Positions 39,985 to 49,576 of a stretch of 64,000 nucleotides of DNA are shown one piece after another. Source of the stretch: Acinetobacter baretiae (GTDB taxonomy: Bacteria > Pseudomonadota > Gammaproteobacteria > Pseudomonadales > Moraxellaceae); contig NZ_VTDM01000011.1 of the NCBI RefSeq assembly GCF_015627105.1, positions 1 through 64,000 on the forward strand, written 5' to 3'. The translations under genes were made by a program, and so were the position numbers. Under the pieces are notes generated by a model, which searched no databases, was not told the DNA's origin, and saw only the letters and a program-made list of their open reading frames with translations. Position 1 is the first letter of the stretch; the number at the start of each line of letters is the position of its first letter.

Positions 39985-41373
39985 TTATTCAACACGTTCG
40001 CCATGTTGGCTTAAATCGAGACCCATGCGTTCATCATCTGTGCTCACACGTAGACCCATCATGACATCAATCACTTTCAAGATCACAAAAGTACATACCG
40101 CACTATAAACGATCGTTGCAAGTACACCTTCCACTTGTACCCAAAGTTGATGCATTAAGTCAGTAGGTGCTTTATCACCCATAATGAATGGACTTGCAAA
40201 TACCCCTGTTAAGATAGCGCCTGCTATACCACCAACCGCATGTAGACCAAAAGCATCTAAAGAGTCATCTGCTTTTAACATACGTTTAAGTGCTGTTGTA
40301 CCCCAGAAACAGACCACACCACCGATGAGTCCCATGACTAATGAGCCACCTACTGTCACAAAGCCTGCCGCAGGAGTAATGACAACTAAACCTGCAACTG
40401 CACCAGATGCAACACCTAAAATAGATGCCTTTCCTCTCACAAATTTCTCAACCAGTCCCCACGAAATTGCAGCAGCCGCAGCAGCTACTTGCGTTGCCAC
40501 TAGAGCATAACCTGCAGCCCCATTTGCACCTAACGCAGAACCACCATTGAAACCGAACCAGCCAACCCAAAGTAAACTTGCACCAATTACAGTGAGTACA
40601 AGGTTATGAGGTGCCATAGATTCTTTACCTAGCCCAACACGTTTGCCCAGCACATATGCTGCCACCAAACCTGCTACACCTGAGTTAATGTGTACAACTG
40701 TACCACCAGCAAAATCAAGAGCACCATCTGCTCCTAACCAGCCTCCACCCCAAACCCAGTGTGTAATGGGTGCATAAACAACCACAACCCAAATGGCAAT
40801 AAATGTCACAAAAGAGCCAAATTTCATACGTTCTGCGACAGAGCCACTAATAATGGCAACAGTAATAATCGCAAAAGTCATTTGAAAAATTACAAACAAT
40901 ATTTCAGGGATCGTGCCTTGTAATGCATCTAAAGTAATGCCTGAAAGCATGGTTTTACTTAAACCACCAATAAATGCATTACCCGAATCAAAGGCCAATG
41001 TATAACCAATCACCACCCATACAATACTGACCACTGCTGTTGCGATTAAACTGTGTGCCATTGTTGCAAGTACGTTTTTCTTACGCACCATGCCACTGTA
41101 AAACAATGCAAGCCCAGGGATTGTCATCATTAATACAAGTGCTGTTGAAATCAGCACCCATGCTGTGTCGCCTGTATCTAATTTTGCAGTGGCAACAGGC
41201 GCGGCAGGTGCAGTTGTAGGTGTTGCTGTTTGTACAGTGACCACAGGTGCTGTTGTTGTACTTGCCGTGACCGATGTAGATGTTGGCGCAACTGAGCTGG
41301 CTTCTTCTGCCCATGTTGCACTACCACCGAACAATGCGCCGGCTAAACCAAACGCCATCATTATTCTTTTCAT
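39985..41373 (-). CDS. amtB: Ammonium transporter AmtB
   Basis: AmtB conducts ammonium across the inner membrane and is blocked by GlnK. The 462-residue protein has a signal peptide (about 1-22), then an unusual 40-residue Thr/Ala/Pro-rich segment, then eleven membrane helices with the family motifs DTAWVLISTALV, GDNAF-like DSGNAFIGG, and the twin-histidine segments ending in FGLHAVGG. The ATG at 41371-41373 follows a G-rich site (GGGGGGAG). It lies about 60 nt after glnK as a pair. Confidence 0.95.
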   Translation of the reverse strand: MKRIMMAFGLAGALFGGSATWAEEASSVAPTSTSVTASTTTAPVVTVQTATPTTAPAAPVATAKLDTGDTAWVLISTALVLMMTIPGLALFYSGMVRKKNVLATMAHSLIATAVVSIVWVVIGYTLAFDSGNAFIGGLSKTMLSGITLDALQGTIPEILFVIFQMTFAIITVAIISGSVAERMKFGSFVTFIAIWVVVVYAPITHWVWGGGWLGADGALDFAGGTVVHINSGVAGLVAAYVLGKRVGLGKESMAPHNLVLTVIGASLLWVGWFGFNGGSALGANGAAGYALVATQVAAAAAAISWGLVEKFVRGKASILGVASGAVAGLVVITPAAGFVTVGGSLVMGLIGGVVCFWGTTALKRMLKADDSLDAFGLHAVGGIAGAILTGVFASPFIMGDKAPTDLMHQLWVQVEGVLATIVYSAVCTFVILKVIDVMMGLRVSTDDERMGLDLSQHGERVE

Positions 41374-41433
41374 GACTCCCCCCAAGCTGTATGTTTTGCA
41401 AGTTACTCAGCTCTTAGCAATGTTTATGCCAAG

Positions 41434-41811
<378 letters not shown>

Positions 41812-41816
41812 TTATG

Positions 41817-41832
41817 TTCAAGTTTCGTGCCA
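41817..41832 (-). promoter_or_regulatory. Sigma-54 (-24/-12) promoter of glnK-amtB
   Basis: On the minus strand the sequence TGGCAC, five bases, TTGAA fits the sigma-54 consensus TGGCAC-N5-TTGCA with one change at the -12 element. It lies 45 nt before the glnK ATG, as expected for nitrogen-controlled glnK-amtB. No clear NtrC site pair was identified. Confidence 0.6.
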
Positions 41833-42154
41833 ATAATACAGCATCATGTTTTTAATTTTGCTTAAATTAAAGCGCTTTAATATTGAAATAATTGAGTTTA
41901 TATGAATACTCTTATAGAGGAGTGTTCCAATCTCTTTGACTACACGCTTTATTTTTTTGGATTTATTCAATCACTGTCAGTTTTGTAGCACTTTAGCCTC
42001 GTGTGATCTTTTAAAATGTGAACTGTACAACACAAATATAAAAACATTTTTTATACTACCTCTCTAAGTGGCACAACAACAGTGCATGTTTTTTGCACCA
42101 AAAGTTAACATGATTTTTTATATTATGGTAAAAAAGCACTAAAATGGGATAAAA
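41833..42154. other. Intergenic region between glnK and comM
   Basis: About 320 nt of AT-rich DNA. It contains a perfect 16-bp palindrome at 41866-41881 (ATTAAAGCGCTTTAAT), just upstream of the sigma-54 promoter, and a TGCACCA half-site-like sequence near 42095. The palindrome may bind a regulator; no gene is seen. Confidence 0.5.
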
Positions 42155-43639
42155 ATGTCTTTTTCTAAAATTTACACTCGTAGCATTTGTGCACTATCTG
42201 CACCACTGATTGAAGTTGAAGTACATATCAGTCAGGGACTTCCTTCTCTCACTATTGTAGGTTTACCCGAAACAGCAGTCAGAGAAAGTAAAGATCGTGT
42301 ACGTTCTGCGATTATTAACAGTGGTTTTACTTTTCCAAGCCAACGCCTCACCATTAATTTAGCACCTGCAGATCTTCCTAAAGAGGGAACACGTTTAGAT
42401 CTACCTATTGCGATGGGAATTTTAATGGCCTCAGGGCAAATTTCATCTGAACAGGTACAAGATTATGAGTTTGTTGGAGAACTGGCTTTAGATGGCCGAC
42501 TAAGACCTATTCGTAGTATGTTGACCATTGCCATGGCATGTCAAAAAGATCAACGTGCATTGATTTTACCGTTAGAAAATCAAGAACATATACAGCAACT
42601 TACATCACTTACTTGGTTTCCTGCCACAACGTTAAAAACAGTCTGTGAACACTTTTCAAATACAAAAAAACTCATCGAAGGTCAATCTATACCACTTCAA
42701 TCACACACAGTACGTACATCAGATTTATCAGAAATCAAAGGACAAGCTGCTGCCAAAAGAGCACTTGAAATTGCAGCAGCAGGAGGACACTCTTTATTGT
42801 TTAGAGGCCCACCAGGCACAGGTAAAACGCTTTTATCTTCTTGTTTAGCGGGGATTTTACCTCCATTAAACTCACATGACATGCTAGATATTGCAAATAT
42901 TTATTCCATTGCAGATCAGGCGTATATGCTAGGAACACGGCCCTTTAGAGCTCCTCATCATACCTGTTCAGCTGTGGCTTTAGTGGGTGGTGGAACACAA
43001 CCAAAACCTGGGGAAATTACGTTGGCACACCATGGTGTACTGTTCTTAGATGAACTACCTGAATTTGATCGCAAAGTCCTAGAAGTATTAAGACAACCGA
43101 TGGAAAGTAAAGAGATCACCATTTCAAGAGCATCTAGAAAAGTCACATTTCCAGCACATTTTCAACTGATTGCTGCAATGAACCCTTGTCCATGTGGCTA
43201 CCATTTTAATCAAGATACACGTTGTCAATGCAGTATCGATCAAATTAAACGATACCAAAACCGTATTTCAGGGCCACTGCTTGATCGTATAGATTTACAT
43301 ATTGATGTACCACCAATCAGTTACAAAGACATGCAAGAACAAAAACCTGAAGACTCAACCACCGTACAACAACGTGTTTATCAAGCCTATAAACAACAGG
43401 TTGAGCGTCAAGGTATACAAAATCAATTATTAAATAACAATGATTTAGAAAAGTATTGTCCTCTAGATCAACATTGTCAGCGTATTTTAGAACTTGCACA
43501 ACAAAAACTTAACTTATCGATGCGAGGCTACCATCGTGTACTACGTGTTGCTCGTACAATTGCAGATTTAGATCTTAAAAAAACCATTCAAACCAAACAC
43601 TTATCTGAAGCATTATCATATAGAGCCCCTTTTGAATAA
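42155..43639 (+). CDS. comM: ComM, branch-migration helicase for natural transformation
   Basis: ComM is a hexameric AAA+ helicase that extends integration of incoming DNA during transformation. The 494-residue protein has the N-terminal Lon-like fold (VGLPETAVRESKDRV), Walker A GPPGTGKT (218-225), Walker B LFLDE (296-300), and a C-terminal winged region. The reading frame is intact; in many A. baumannii strains it is interrupted by AbaR-type resistance islands. GGGA lies upstream of the ATG. Confidence 0.95.
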   Translation: MSFSKIYTRSICALSAPLIEVEVHISQGLPSLTIVGLPETAVRESKDRVRSAIINSGFTFPSQRLTINLAPADLPKEGTRLDLPIAMGILMASGQISSEQVQDYEFVGELALDGRLRPIRSMLTIAMACQKDQRALILPLENQEHIQQLTSLTWFPATTLKTVCEHFSNTKKLIEGQSIPLQSHTVRTSDLSEIKGQAAAKRALEIAAAGGHSLLFRGPPGTGKTLLSSCLAGILPPLNSHDMLDIANIYSIADQAYMLGTRPFRAPHHTCSAVALVGGGTQPKPGEITLAHHGVLFLDELPEFDRKVLEVLRQPMESKEITISRASRKVTFPAHFQLIAAMNPCPCGYHFNQDTRCQCSIDQIKRYQNRISGPLLDRIDLHIDVPPISYKDMQEQKPEDSTTVQQRVYQAYKQQVERQGIQNQLLNNNDLEKYCPLDQHCQRILELAQQKLNLSMRGYHRVLRVARTIADLDLKKTIQTKHLSEALSYRAPFE

Positions 43640-43640
43640 A

Positions 43641-43668
43641 AAAATACCCGTTAAAACGGGTATTTTTT
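43641..43668. terminator. Bidirectional terminator between comM and the porin gene
   Basis: Arms 43641-43652 and 43655-43666 (AAAATACCCGTT and its complement) with flanking A and T runs end both converging genes. Confidence 0.88.
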
Positions 43669-43678
43669 AGCGTGTTTT

Positions 43679-44461
43679 TTAGAAACTCTTGGTCAAACTA
43701 AACATTGCACCTGCATCAACTGCACGATTTGCAGCACCTGTATACCCATCAATGGTAGAACCAACTGCATCTAATTCAGCGGTTAAACCACTAACCGCTT
43801 TAAAGCTATAGGTCACACCTGCTTTCCAATCTACAAAATTATCTTTAACACCATAAATGTCTTTATTAGATTTACTATACCCCACGCTTGCAACACCACC
43901 GAAGCCAGTATCTGCAAATGGTGCACTATAAGCTAAATTTACTGTCCAGTTTGTTGCATCATCGCCTGCAATTTCTGAAGTAGTATTACCCCCATATTTA
44001 TATGTATATGCAACACTTGGAGTTAAGAGATCGCCTTTAATAATACTGTCTGCAAAAGTAAGTTTTGCATAAAACTCTGGATAGTTTAAATCACTTGCAC
44101 TTGGGTAATTGTAATATGCCACACCAACATCTAAAGTTGGCTTAATCTGCCCCAATGTAATCGGTGTTGTAAACCCAATAGTTGGGTCTAGTTCCAAATG
44201 TGCCGACTTACCCTCTGAAACTGGTAAATCTACACTTGATGCAAATACATTAAAATATAGACCCGATGAATGCGCTAAGGTAAAGGTACCTTGCAATGCT
44301 GGATCGTTTTCTGTTTGAGATTGACCACGAAAACGATAATCTGAAGCAAGGGTTGCTGCACCACTAAAACTCAAGCCATACGCTTGTAGTGCATTGTCTT
44401 GCGCCATTACCACCCCTGAAGCAGTTGTAAGCAATGATAAAAGTACCAATTTTTTAATCAT
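43679..44461 (-). CDS. TorF-family putative porin
   Basis: The 260-residue protein has a signal peptide (cleavage VMA-QD), then beta-barrel sequence with alternating aromatic and hydrophobic residues. The segment SGAATLASDYRFRGQSQT is typical of the TorF (Gcw_chp) family, and it ends in the outer-membrane signal SLTKSF with terminal Phe. Substrate is unknown. It converges with comM. Confidence 0.85.
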   Translation of the reverse strand: MIKKLVLLSLLTTASGVVMAQDNALQAYGLSFSGAATLASDYRFRGQSQTENDPALQGTFTLAHSSGLYFNVFASSVDLPVSEGKSAHLELDPTIGFTTPITLGQIKPTLDVGVAYYNYPSASDLNYPEFYAKLTFADSIIKGDLLTPSVAYTYKYGGNTTSEIAGDDATNWTVNLAYSAPFADTGFGGVASVGYSKSNKDIYGVKDNFVDWKAGVTYSFKAVSGLTAELDAVGSTIDGYTGAANRAVDAGAMFSLTKSF

Positions 44462-44766
44462 GTTGACATCCGTCTATAGTTTAACCACCTGACAAAAATA
44501 GCAAATACTACGCCAACAATACAATCTTTTAACAAAAATTACATTTTTTTATAAAGATTAAATAACTTGGTATAATTCTTGAATGATTAAAAGATGACTA
44601 TTTTACTCAAAACATTGAAAAACACCTGATAAATTGGCCATTTATATTCTTTATATGGTAAATAAATTTGCAAATAACGTTTTCTTTGTTATAAGTTGTT
44701 TAGTCTTTCTGTTACCTTACTGTGTTTCGATTAGCTCAGAACTACAGTTCACCCTCGGGGATATAA
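44462..44766. other. Divergent region between two outer-membrane channel genes
   Basis: About 305 nt. It holds an extended -10 promoter (TGGTATAAT, 44568-44576, plus strand) about 190 nt before the OprD-like gene, implying a long AT-rich leader. I found no convincing operator or terminator. Confidence 0.45.
44568..44576 (+). promoter_or_regulatory. Extended -10 promoter upstream of the OprD-like gene
   Basis: TGGTATAAT matches the extended -10 form TGn-TATAAT exactly; the -35 region is weak. It would give a leader of about 180 nt. Confidence 0.4.
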
Positions 44767-46062
44767 ATGCCAAAAATACACAAAAAACTGACACTTGCAC
44801 TCGTTGTAAATGCTGCTTTACTCTCAACAACACTACATGCCAGCGAACAAAGTGAAGCAAAAGGCTTTGTAGAAGAGGCGAAAGGTTCTGTATTATTCCG
44901 TAATGGTTGGATTTACCGTGACAGAACGGATGGTCGTCAAGATACAAATTCTTGGGGTCAAACAGCGATTGTTAAATTAGATTCTGGCTATACCCAAGGG
45001 CTTGTGGGTGTGGGTGTGGGTGTATTGGGTGATTTTTCATTCAAAATTGGCCAAAACAACAAAGCGGGCAACCAAATGCTCAACATGATTGATGGCAAAT
45101 CAGGTCGAGATCAATGGACTCGTGGTGGGGCAAACGTTAAAGCACGTATTTCAAATACCACTGTTGTATATGGTACACAATATTTACAGCTGCCTGTACT
45201 TGCAAGTAGTGACTATCGCTTAACACCTGAATATTTTACAGGTACTTTGGTGACCAGCCGTGAAATTAAAAACCTTGAATTAACCTATGGTCATTTCACG
45301 AAAGACCAAGATGTAAACCAAATTTCAAGCGATGGTAACCATTTAAAGCGTGCTGATGTCTGGGGTGCAAGCTATAAATTTACAGATGCATTGAGTGGTT
45401 CATATTTTGGTTCAAAACTTAAAGATGCTTTAGAACGTCATTACTTAAATGTCAATTATAAAATGGCTTTAGATAACAATGCATCTTTAACACTTGATGC
45501 AAGTGGCTATCACACCAAATATGATGCTTCTTTAAACTCACCTGATCCTTCAAAACGCATACTTACCTATCCTACAGGTTCGGCTGGTACTGAAAAGAAA
45601 AATAATTTATGGGCAACTTCTGCAACATATAACCAAGGCCCTCATACTGCGATGCTAACTTATGAGCAAAGTACAGGTAACGTTGGATATGACTATGGCA
45701 TCGTAGGTGATGGTGGTGCAACACTTGCTGTACCAAATTCATTCTTCTCTGATTACAATGGTAATAGCGAAAAATCTATGCAAGCGCTTTACTCGGTTGA
45801 TTTTGGTGAGTTTGGCGTACCAGGTCTTTCTTGGACAACCGCATTTTTATACGGTTGGAATATTAAAGTGGATGGTCAAACTAGCAAGGGGAAAGAACAC
45901 GAATTATTTAACCAAATTAAATATACCGTTCAAAGTGGATTTGCTAAAAACCTAAGCTTCAAACTACGTAACTCAACTTATCGTACCAACGATGCGTATA
46001 AGTCTTATGCAGGTGACACTAGCGATTGGCGTGGCTTTATTGAATATACTTTAAACTTCTAA
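44767..46062 (+). CDS. OprD-family outer-membrane porin
   Basis: OprD-type porins carry basic amino acids, peptides or small carboxylates, and in some species carbapenems. The 431-residue protein has a signal peptide (cleavage near LHA-SE), the family opening GFVEEAKGSVLFRNGWIYRD, many amphipathic beta strands and a terminal Phe (EYTLNF). GGGGA lies 5 nt before the ATG. The substrate cannot be read from the sequence. Confidence 0.9.
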   Translation: MPKIHKKLTLALVVNAALLSTTLHASEQSEAKGFVEEAKGSVLFRNGWIYRDRTDGRQDTNSWGQTAIVKLDSGYTQGLVGVGVGVLGDFSFKIGQNNKAGNQMLNMIDGKSGRDQWTRGGANVKARISNTTVVYGTQYLQLPVLASSDYRLTPEYFTGTLVTSREIKNLELTYGHFTKDQDVNQISSDGNHLKRADVWGASYKFTDALSGSYFGSKLKDALERHYLNVNYKMALDNNASLTLDASGYHTKYDASLNSPDPSKRILTYPTGSAGTEKKNNLWATSATYNQGPHTAMLTYEQSTGNVGYDYGIVGDGGATLAVPNSFFSDYNGNSEKSMQALYSVDFGEFGVPGLSWTTAFLYGWNIKVDGQTSKGKEHELFNQIKYTVQSGFAKNLSFKLRNSTYRTNDAYKSYAGDTSDWRGFIEYTLNF

Positions 46063-46090
46063 TATGAAGTAATATATTCTTTCATGCATA

Positions 46091-46122
46091 AAAAAAACCT
46101 ACACCTTCGTGTAGGTTTTTTT
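46091..46122. terminator. Bidirectional terminator between the OprD-like gene and ppa
   Basis: ACCTACAC (46097-46104) pairs with GTGTAGGT (46109-46116) around CTTC, with flanking A and T runs. Confidence 0.9.
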
Positions 46123-46133
46123 AGTTCTTCACA

Positions 46134-46658
46134 TTACTTTGCTGCTTCAATGGCTTTGAGCACTTCTGCTTTTGCCACGTCTGCACTTTCCCAACCTGAG
46201 ATTTTAACCCACTTACCTGGCTCTAAATCTTTGTAATGCGCAAAAAAATGTTCAATTTGACTAATCAATAATTGAGGTAAGTCAGTATATTCTTGAACAT
46301 CTTTATATAAAGGTGAAAGCTTTTCGTGTGGTACTGCAATTAATTTTGCATCAATACCACCATCATCTTCCATTTTAAGTTTACCGACTGGGCGGCAACG
46401 AATCACTGAACCTGGGGCAACAGGGTGTGGTGTTACAACCAATACATCTAACGGGTCGCCATCTTCAGACAATGTATTTGGTACGTAACCATAGTTTGCA
46501 GGATAGAACATCGCTGTACCCATAAAGCGATCAACAAATAAAGCATCTGAATCTTTATCGATTTCATATTTAATAGGTGCTGCATTTGCAGGAATTTCAA
46601 TAATGACATAAATGTCGTTTGGTGCATCTTTACCTGCGGGGATATTGTTATAGCTCAT
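46134..46658 (-). CDS. ppa: Inorganic pyrophosphatase
   Basis: Ppa hydrolyses pyrophosphate and drives biosynthetic reactions forward. The 174-residue protein has the metal site DGDPLDVLV, the upstream [11 protein letters not shown], and the C-terminal [17 protein letters not shown] typical of family I. GAG is 7 nt before the ATG. It is a single-gene unit with a good promoter. Confidence 0.97.
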   Translation of the reverse strand: MSYNNIPAGKDAPNDIYVIIEIPANAAPIKYEIDKDSDALFVDRFMGTAMFYPANYGYVPNTLSEDGDPLDVLVVTPHPVAPGSVIRCRPVGKLKMEDDGGIDAKLIAVPHEKLSPLYKDVQEYTDLPQLLISQIEHFFAHYKDLEPGKWVKISGWESADVAKAEVLKAIEAAK

Positions 46659-46697
46659 TTCAATACTCTATATGACAGTCAACGGATTACGTCATAA

Positions 46698-46725
46698 ATT
46701 ATACACTTACTACAATGATTTTTAA
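46698..46725 (-). promoter_or_regulatory. ppa promoter
   Basis: On the minus strand TTAAAA (46720-46725), a 16-nt spacer and a perfect TATAAT (46698-46703) lie about 40 nt before the ppa ATG. Confidence 0.6.
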
Positions 46726-46891
46726 CCGCTTTTTTAAGCACTCATATAGCATGGACAATGTATGACGTAGCTCTCGCCATACTATAGCCGATAAATCTAT
46801 CTTTTTCTGTAGCCAATCACAGGTTAACAATACGATATGACACTTTATTGACAATCTGTCATTTTAGATCAACATCAAAACAACATACCTT

Positions 46892-47296
46892 TTAATTTAA
46901 ACGAATCACTAAAATAAGTAATAAAATTGGACAGGCCATTGAAAGAAGCCAAACCACTGAGCGAAGCTTACCCCAATTGGCTAAATAGCAAATACCATAA
47001 ATGATACGTAAAACAATATACATTGAGCCTAATTTGTAAATAAAATACTGATTTACCACCATATATTCTGCCATTAAGATAGCAGCAATAAACAAAGGCA
47101 AACTCTCAAAACTATTTTTCTGTACTGCATCTGCTCTTGCAGCAAGCCCTGTGGTTTGTGAAAGAAATTCTCTCGGATTAAGGTTGTCTTGTCCTTTAAA
47201 ACCACCAATGACTTTTGCAACCACTGTAAACACATACGGGAGCAAACAAGCAATCAGAATAATATAAACCACTGCACTGATGCTTTGCATGATCAT
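46892..47296 (-). CDS. MAPEG-family membrane protein
   Basis: MAPEG proteins are small four-helix membrane proteins; eukaryotic members are glutathione-dependent enzymes, while bacterial roles are mostly unknown. The 134-residue protein has four hydrophobic helices and the family pattern NPREFLSQTTGLAARADAVQKNSFESLPLF split over helices one and two (the N-S-F-E-S-L motif). A second ATG lies 6 nt after the first. It is divergent from the next small membrane protein gene. Confidence 0.85.
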   Translation of the reverse strand: MIMQSISAVVYIILIACLLPYVFTVVAKVIGGFKGQDNLNPREFLSQTTGLAARADAVQKNSFESLPLFIAAILMAEYMVVNQYFIYKLGSMYIVLRIIYGICYLANWGKLRSVVWLLSMACPILLLILVIRLN

Positions 47297-47397
47297 TATA
47301 TTGTCATCTCAATGAAATTTATCTATGATTGACTATCATATCATGGCTTTTTCATGATTTTTTCGGTTAAATATAGCAATTTGTATATGGAAAAAAT

Positions 47398-47784
47398 ATG
47401 TCTAAGCAAAGTCAAGATGAGCTGCTTCATGCTTTAAAACAACACAATAATACACAGAAAAAATTAGATCGTATTTTATATATTGTCTTACCCATTGTTT
47501 CATTTTTAATCAGCATGATTTGTGCTAACTTAAATTGGCAATCGACTCTCGCAACATTTTTGATTCTCTCTGTTGCTCTCATTGCTGTGAGTATTAAACG
47601 CCTTCCTTTACTCATCGGAATGATCATTGTTGCTGTATATTGTGTAATCGACAACATATTTAGTTACGGTACATTCAAACTCAGCCCGTTTAAAATGCAA
47701 GCAGGTACAATGATTAGCTTTATGGTGATCATCTACTTTGCACGTCCTCGCCTAGATCAACTTATGCGTAACTCTCGGCCATAA
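47398..47784 (+). CDS. Small uncharacterised membrane protein
   Basis: I do not recognise this 128-residue protein. It has a polar N-terminus (about 1-24, rich in Gln and Lys), three or four membrane helices (about 26-43, 47-64, 69-85 and 103-115), and a basic C-terminus (RPRLDQLMRNSRP). It is a single-gene unit between the MAPEG gene and fadD, closed by a terminator shared with fadD. Confidence 0.75.
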   Translation: MSKQSQDELLHALKQHNNTQKKLDRILYIVLPIVSFLISMICANLNWQSTLATFLILSVALIAVSIKRLPLLIGMIIVAVYCVIDNIFSYGTFKLSPFKMQAGTMISFMVIIYFARPRLDQLMRNSRP

Positions 47785-47810
47785 AAAAGACCGAATATAT
47801 CGGCCTTTTT
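47783..47810. terminator. Terminator between the small membrane protein gene and fadD
   Basis: AAAAAG and CTTTTT arms with inner CCGA/TCGG pairing lie between the two converging genes and could serve both. Confidence 0.75.
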
Positions 47811-47822
47811 AGGTCTATTGCT

Positions 47823-49493
47823 TTATTTACGAAGTTCTTTACGCAAAATTTTTCCAACATTTGATTTTGGTAATTCATCCATAAATTCTACATATCGAGG
47901 ACGTTTGTAACCTGTCAAATGGCCTTTGGCATATGCAAGAATTTCTTCCGTTGTCAAAGATGGATCTTTTTTGACGACAAACAATTTGGGTGCCTCACCT
48001 GATTTATCATCAGGTACACCAATCACTGCCACCTCTAATACTTTCGGATGTTGCGATACTACCTCTTCAATTTCATTCGGATATACATTAAAACCCGACA
48101 CCAAAATCATGTCTTTTTTACGATCTACAATTTTGATATAGCCTTTTTCATCCATAATTCCGATGTCACCTGTTCGAAAAAAGCCATCTTTGGTCATGAC
48201 TTGTTCCGTTTCATCGGCACGTTTCCAATATCCTTTCATTACCTGTGGGCCTTTAATACAGATTTCACCTTGTTCACCCAAAGCCACTTCTTTACCCGCA
48301 TCATCTAGCAAAGCCACATCTGTGGTTGGTAATGGTATGCCAATCGTGCCTGTAAATTCTTGTGATATTGGTGGATTAAATACCACCGCAGGAGAAGTTT
48401 CTGATAGTCCATAGCCCTCATGAATAATAATACCTGTATGCTTTTTCCATGCTTCTGCGGTTGCAGGAAGGACAGGCATACCTCCACCAACAGCAATTTG
48501 CATTTGGCTATGATCAAGCTGTTTGAAGGTTTCATTATGAATCAGTGCATTAAACAATGTATTTACTGCAGGAAATAGAGTCGGTTTAAATTTACCAATT
48601 TCTTTTACTAATGCAGGCAGGTCTCTTGGATTTGGTATCAGTAAATTGGTTGCACCTTGGTGCAATGCGTATAATTCACACAATGTAAATGCAAAAATAT
48701 GATACAGAGGCAAAGCCGCTAAAAAGCGATATTCTACATGTGGTAAGGTTCTAAATTTACTGTCAAAAAGATTGCTAATTTGCAGTATATTTGCCACTAA
48801 ATTACGGTGTGTAAGCTCTGCGCCCTTAGACAGTCCTGTTGTACCACCTGTGTATTGCAGTAATGCTGTATCGTTTAAATTCAGGGCTGGGCGCTTGTAC
48901 TGACTTGGGTTAAACTGACTTTGTGCATCACTAAAAGATACTGCACCAGGAATATTCCATTTAGGAATTTGCTTACGAATGGTGCGTAAAACAAAATTGA
49001 CTACATTGCCTTTAATAAAACCAAGCATGTCACCTACAGTTGCAACCACCACATGTTTAACAGAAGTTTTGCCGATAATTTTTTCGTATACAGCCGCAAA
49101 ATTTTCAATAATAACCAATGTATCTACATCTGCATCGTTAAGCTGATGCTCTAACTCTCGTGCAGTATAAAGTGGATTTACATTCACCAATACACACCCT
49201 GCACGCAATACACCTAAACTCACTACAGGGTATTGCAATACATTCGGCATCATAATGGCGACACGATCACCTTGTTTTAAACCAATTCCTTGCAAGTAAC
49301 ATGCAAATTTACGACTTTCTTCTTCCAATTCTGCATAAGAAATGGCTTTATCCATAAAGATAAATGCATCTCGTGAGCCATATTTTTGAAAACTACTTTC
49401 AAAGAGATCGAGTAAAGACGTGTTTTCTGGAGGTAATTTAATCTCATCTTGAATCCCCGTTTTATCAAACTCACCCAACCATCTCTTTTCCAT
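47823..49493 (-). CDS. fadD: Long-chain-fatty-acid--CoA ligase
   Basis: FadD activates fatty acids to acyl-CoA with ATP at the inner membrane. The 556-residue protein has the AMP-binding motif YTGGTTGLSKGAELTHRN, the A5-type GYGLSETSP, GYWKR, and the C-terminal DRKKDMILVSGFNVYP and lysine-containing KSNVGKILRKEL. I prefer the ATG at 49493 (GTGAG 7 nt upstream), giving MEKRWLGEF; the open frame has a GTG at 49505. Confidence 0.94.
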   Translation of the reverse strand: MEKRWLGEFDKTGIQDEIKLPPENTSLLDLFESSFQKYGSRDAFIFMDKAISYAELEEESRKFACYLQGIGLKQGDRVAIMMPNVLQYPVVSLGVLRAGCVLVNVNPLYTARELEHQLNDADVDTLVIIENFAAVYEKIIGKTSVKHVVVATVGDMLGFIKGNVVNFVLRTIRKQIPKWNIPGAVSFSDAQSQFNPSQYKRPALNLNDTALLQYTGGTTGLSKGAELTHRNLVANILQISNLFDSKFRTLPHVEYRFLAALPLYHIFAFTLCELYALHQGATNLLIPNPRDLPALVKEIGKFKPTLFPAVNTLFNALIHNETFKQLDHSQMQIAVGGGMPVLPATAEAWKKHTGIIIHEGYGLSETSPAVVFNPPISQEFTGTIGIPLPTTDVALLDDAGKEVALGEQGEICIKGPQVMKGYWKRADETEQVMTKDGFFRTGDIGIMDEKGYIKIVDRKKDMILVSGFNVYPNEIEEVVSQHPKVLEVAVIGVPDDKSGEAPKLFVVKKDPSLTTEEILAYAKGHLTGYKRPRYVEFMDELPKSNVGKILRKELRK

Positions 49494-49576
49494 AATTTTA
49501 CTCACTTCATGTCCAAATACATATATTGCTGTTTAGCAGTTTATATTTTCATCTACTTATTTTTACCATGATCACA

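Noticed and set aside
42066..42110. NtrC site near TGCACCA upstream of comM
   Set aside because: The GTGCA and TGCAC halves face outward with wrong spacing compared with the known NtrC site, and they lie far from glnK.
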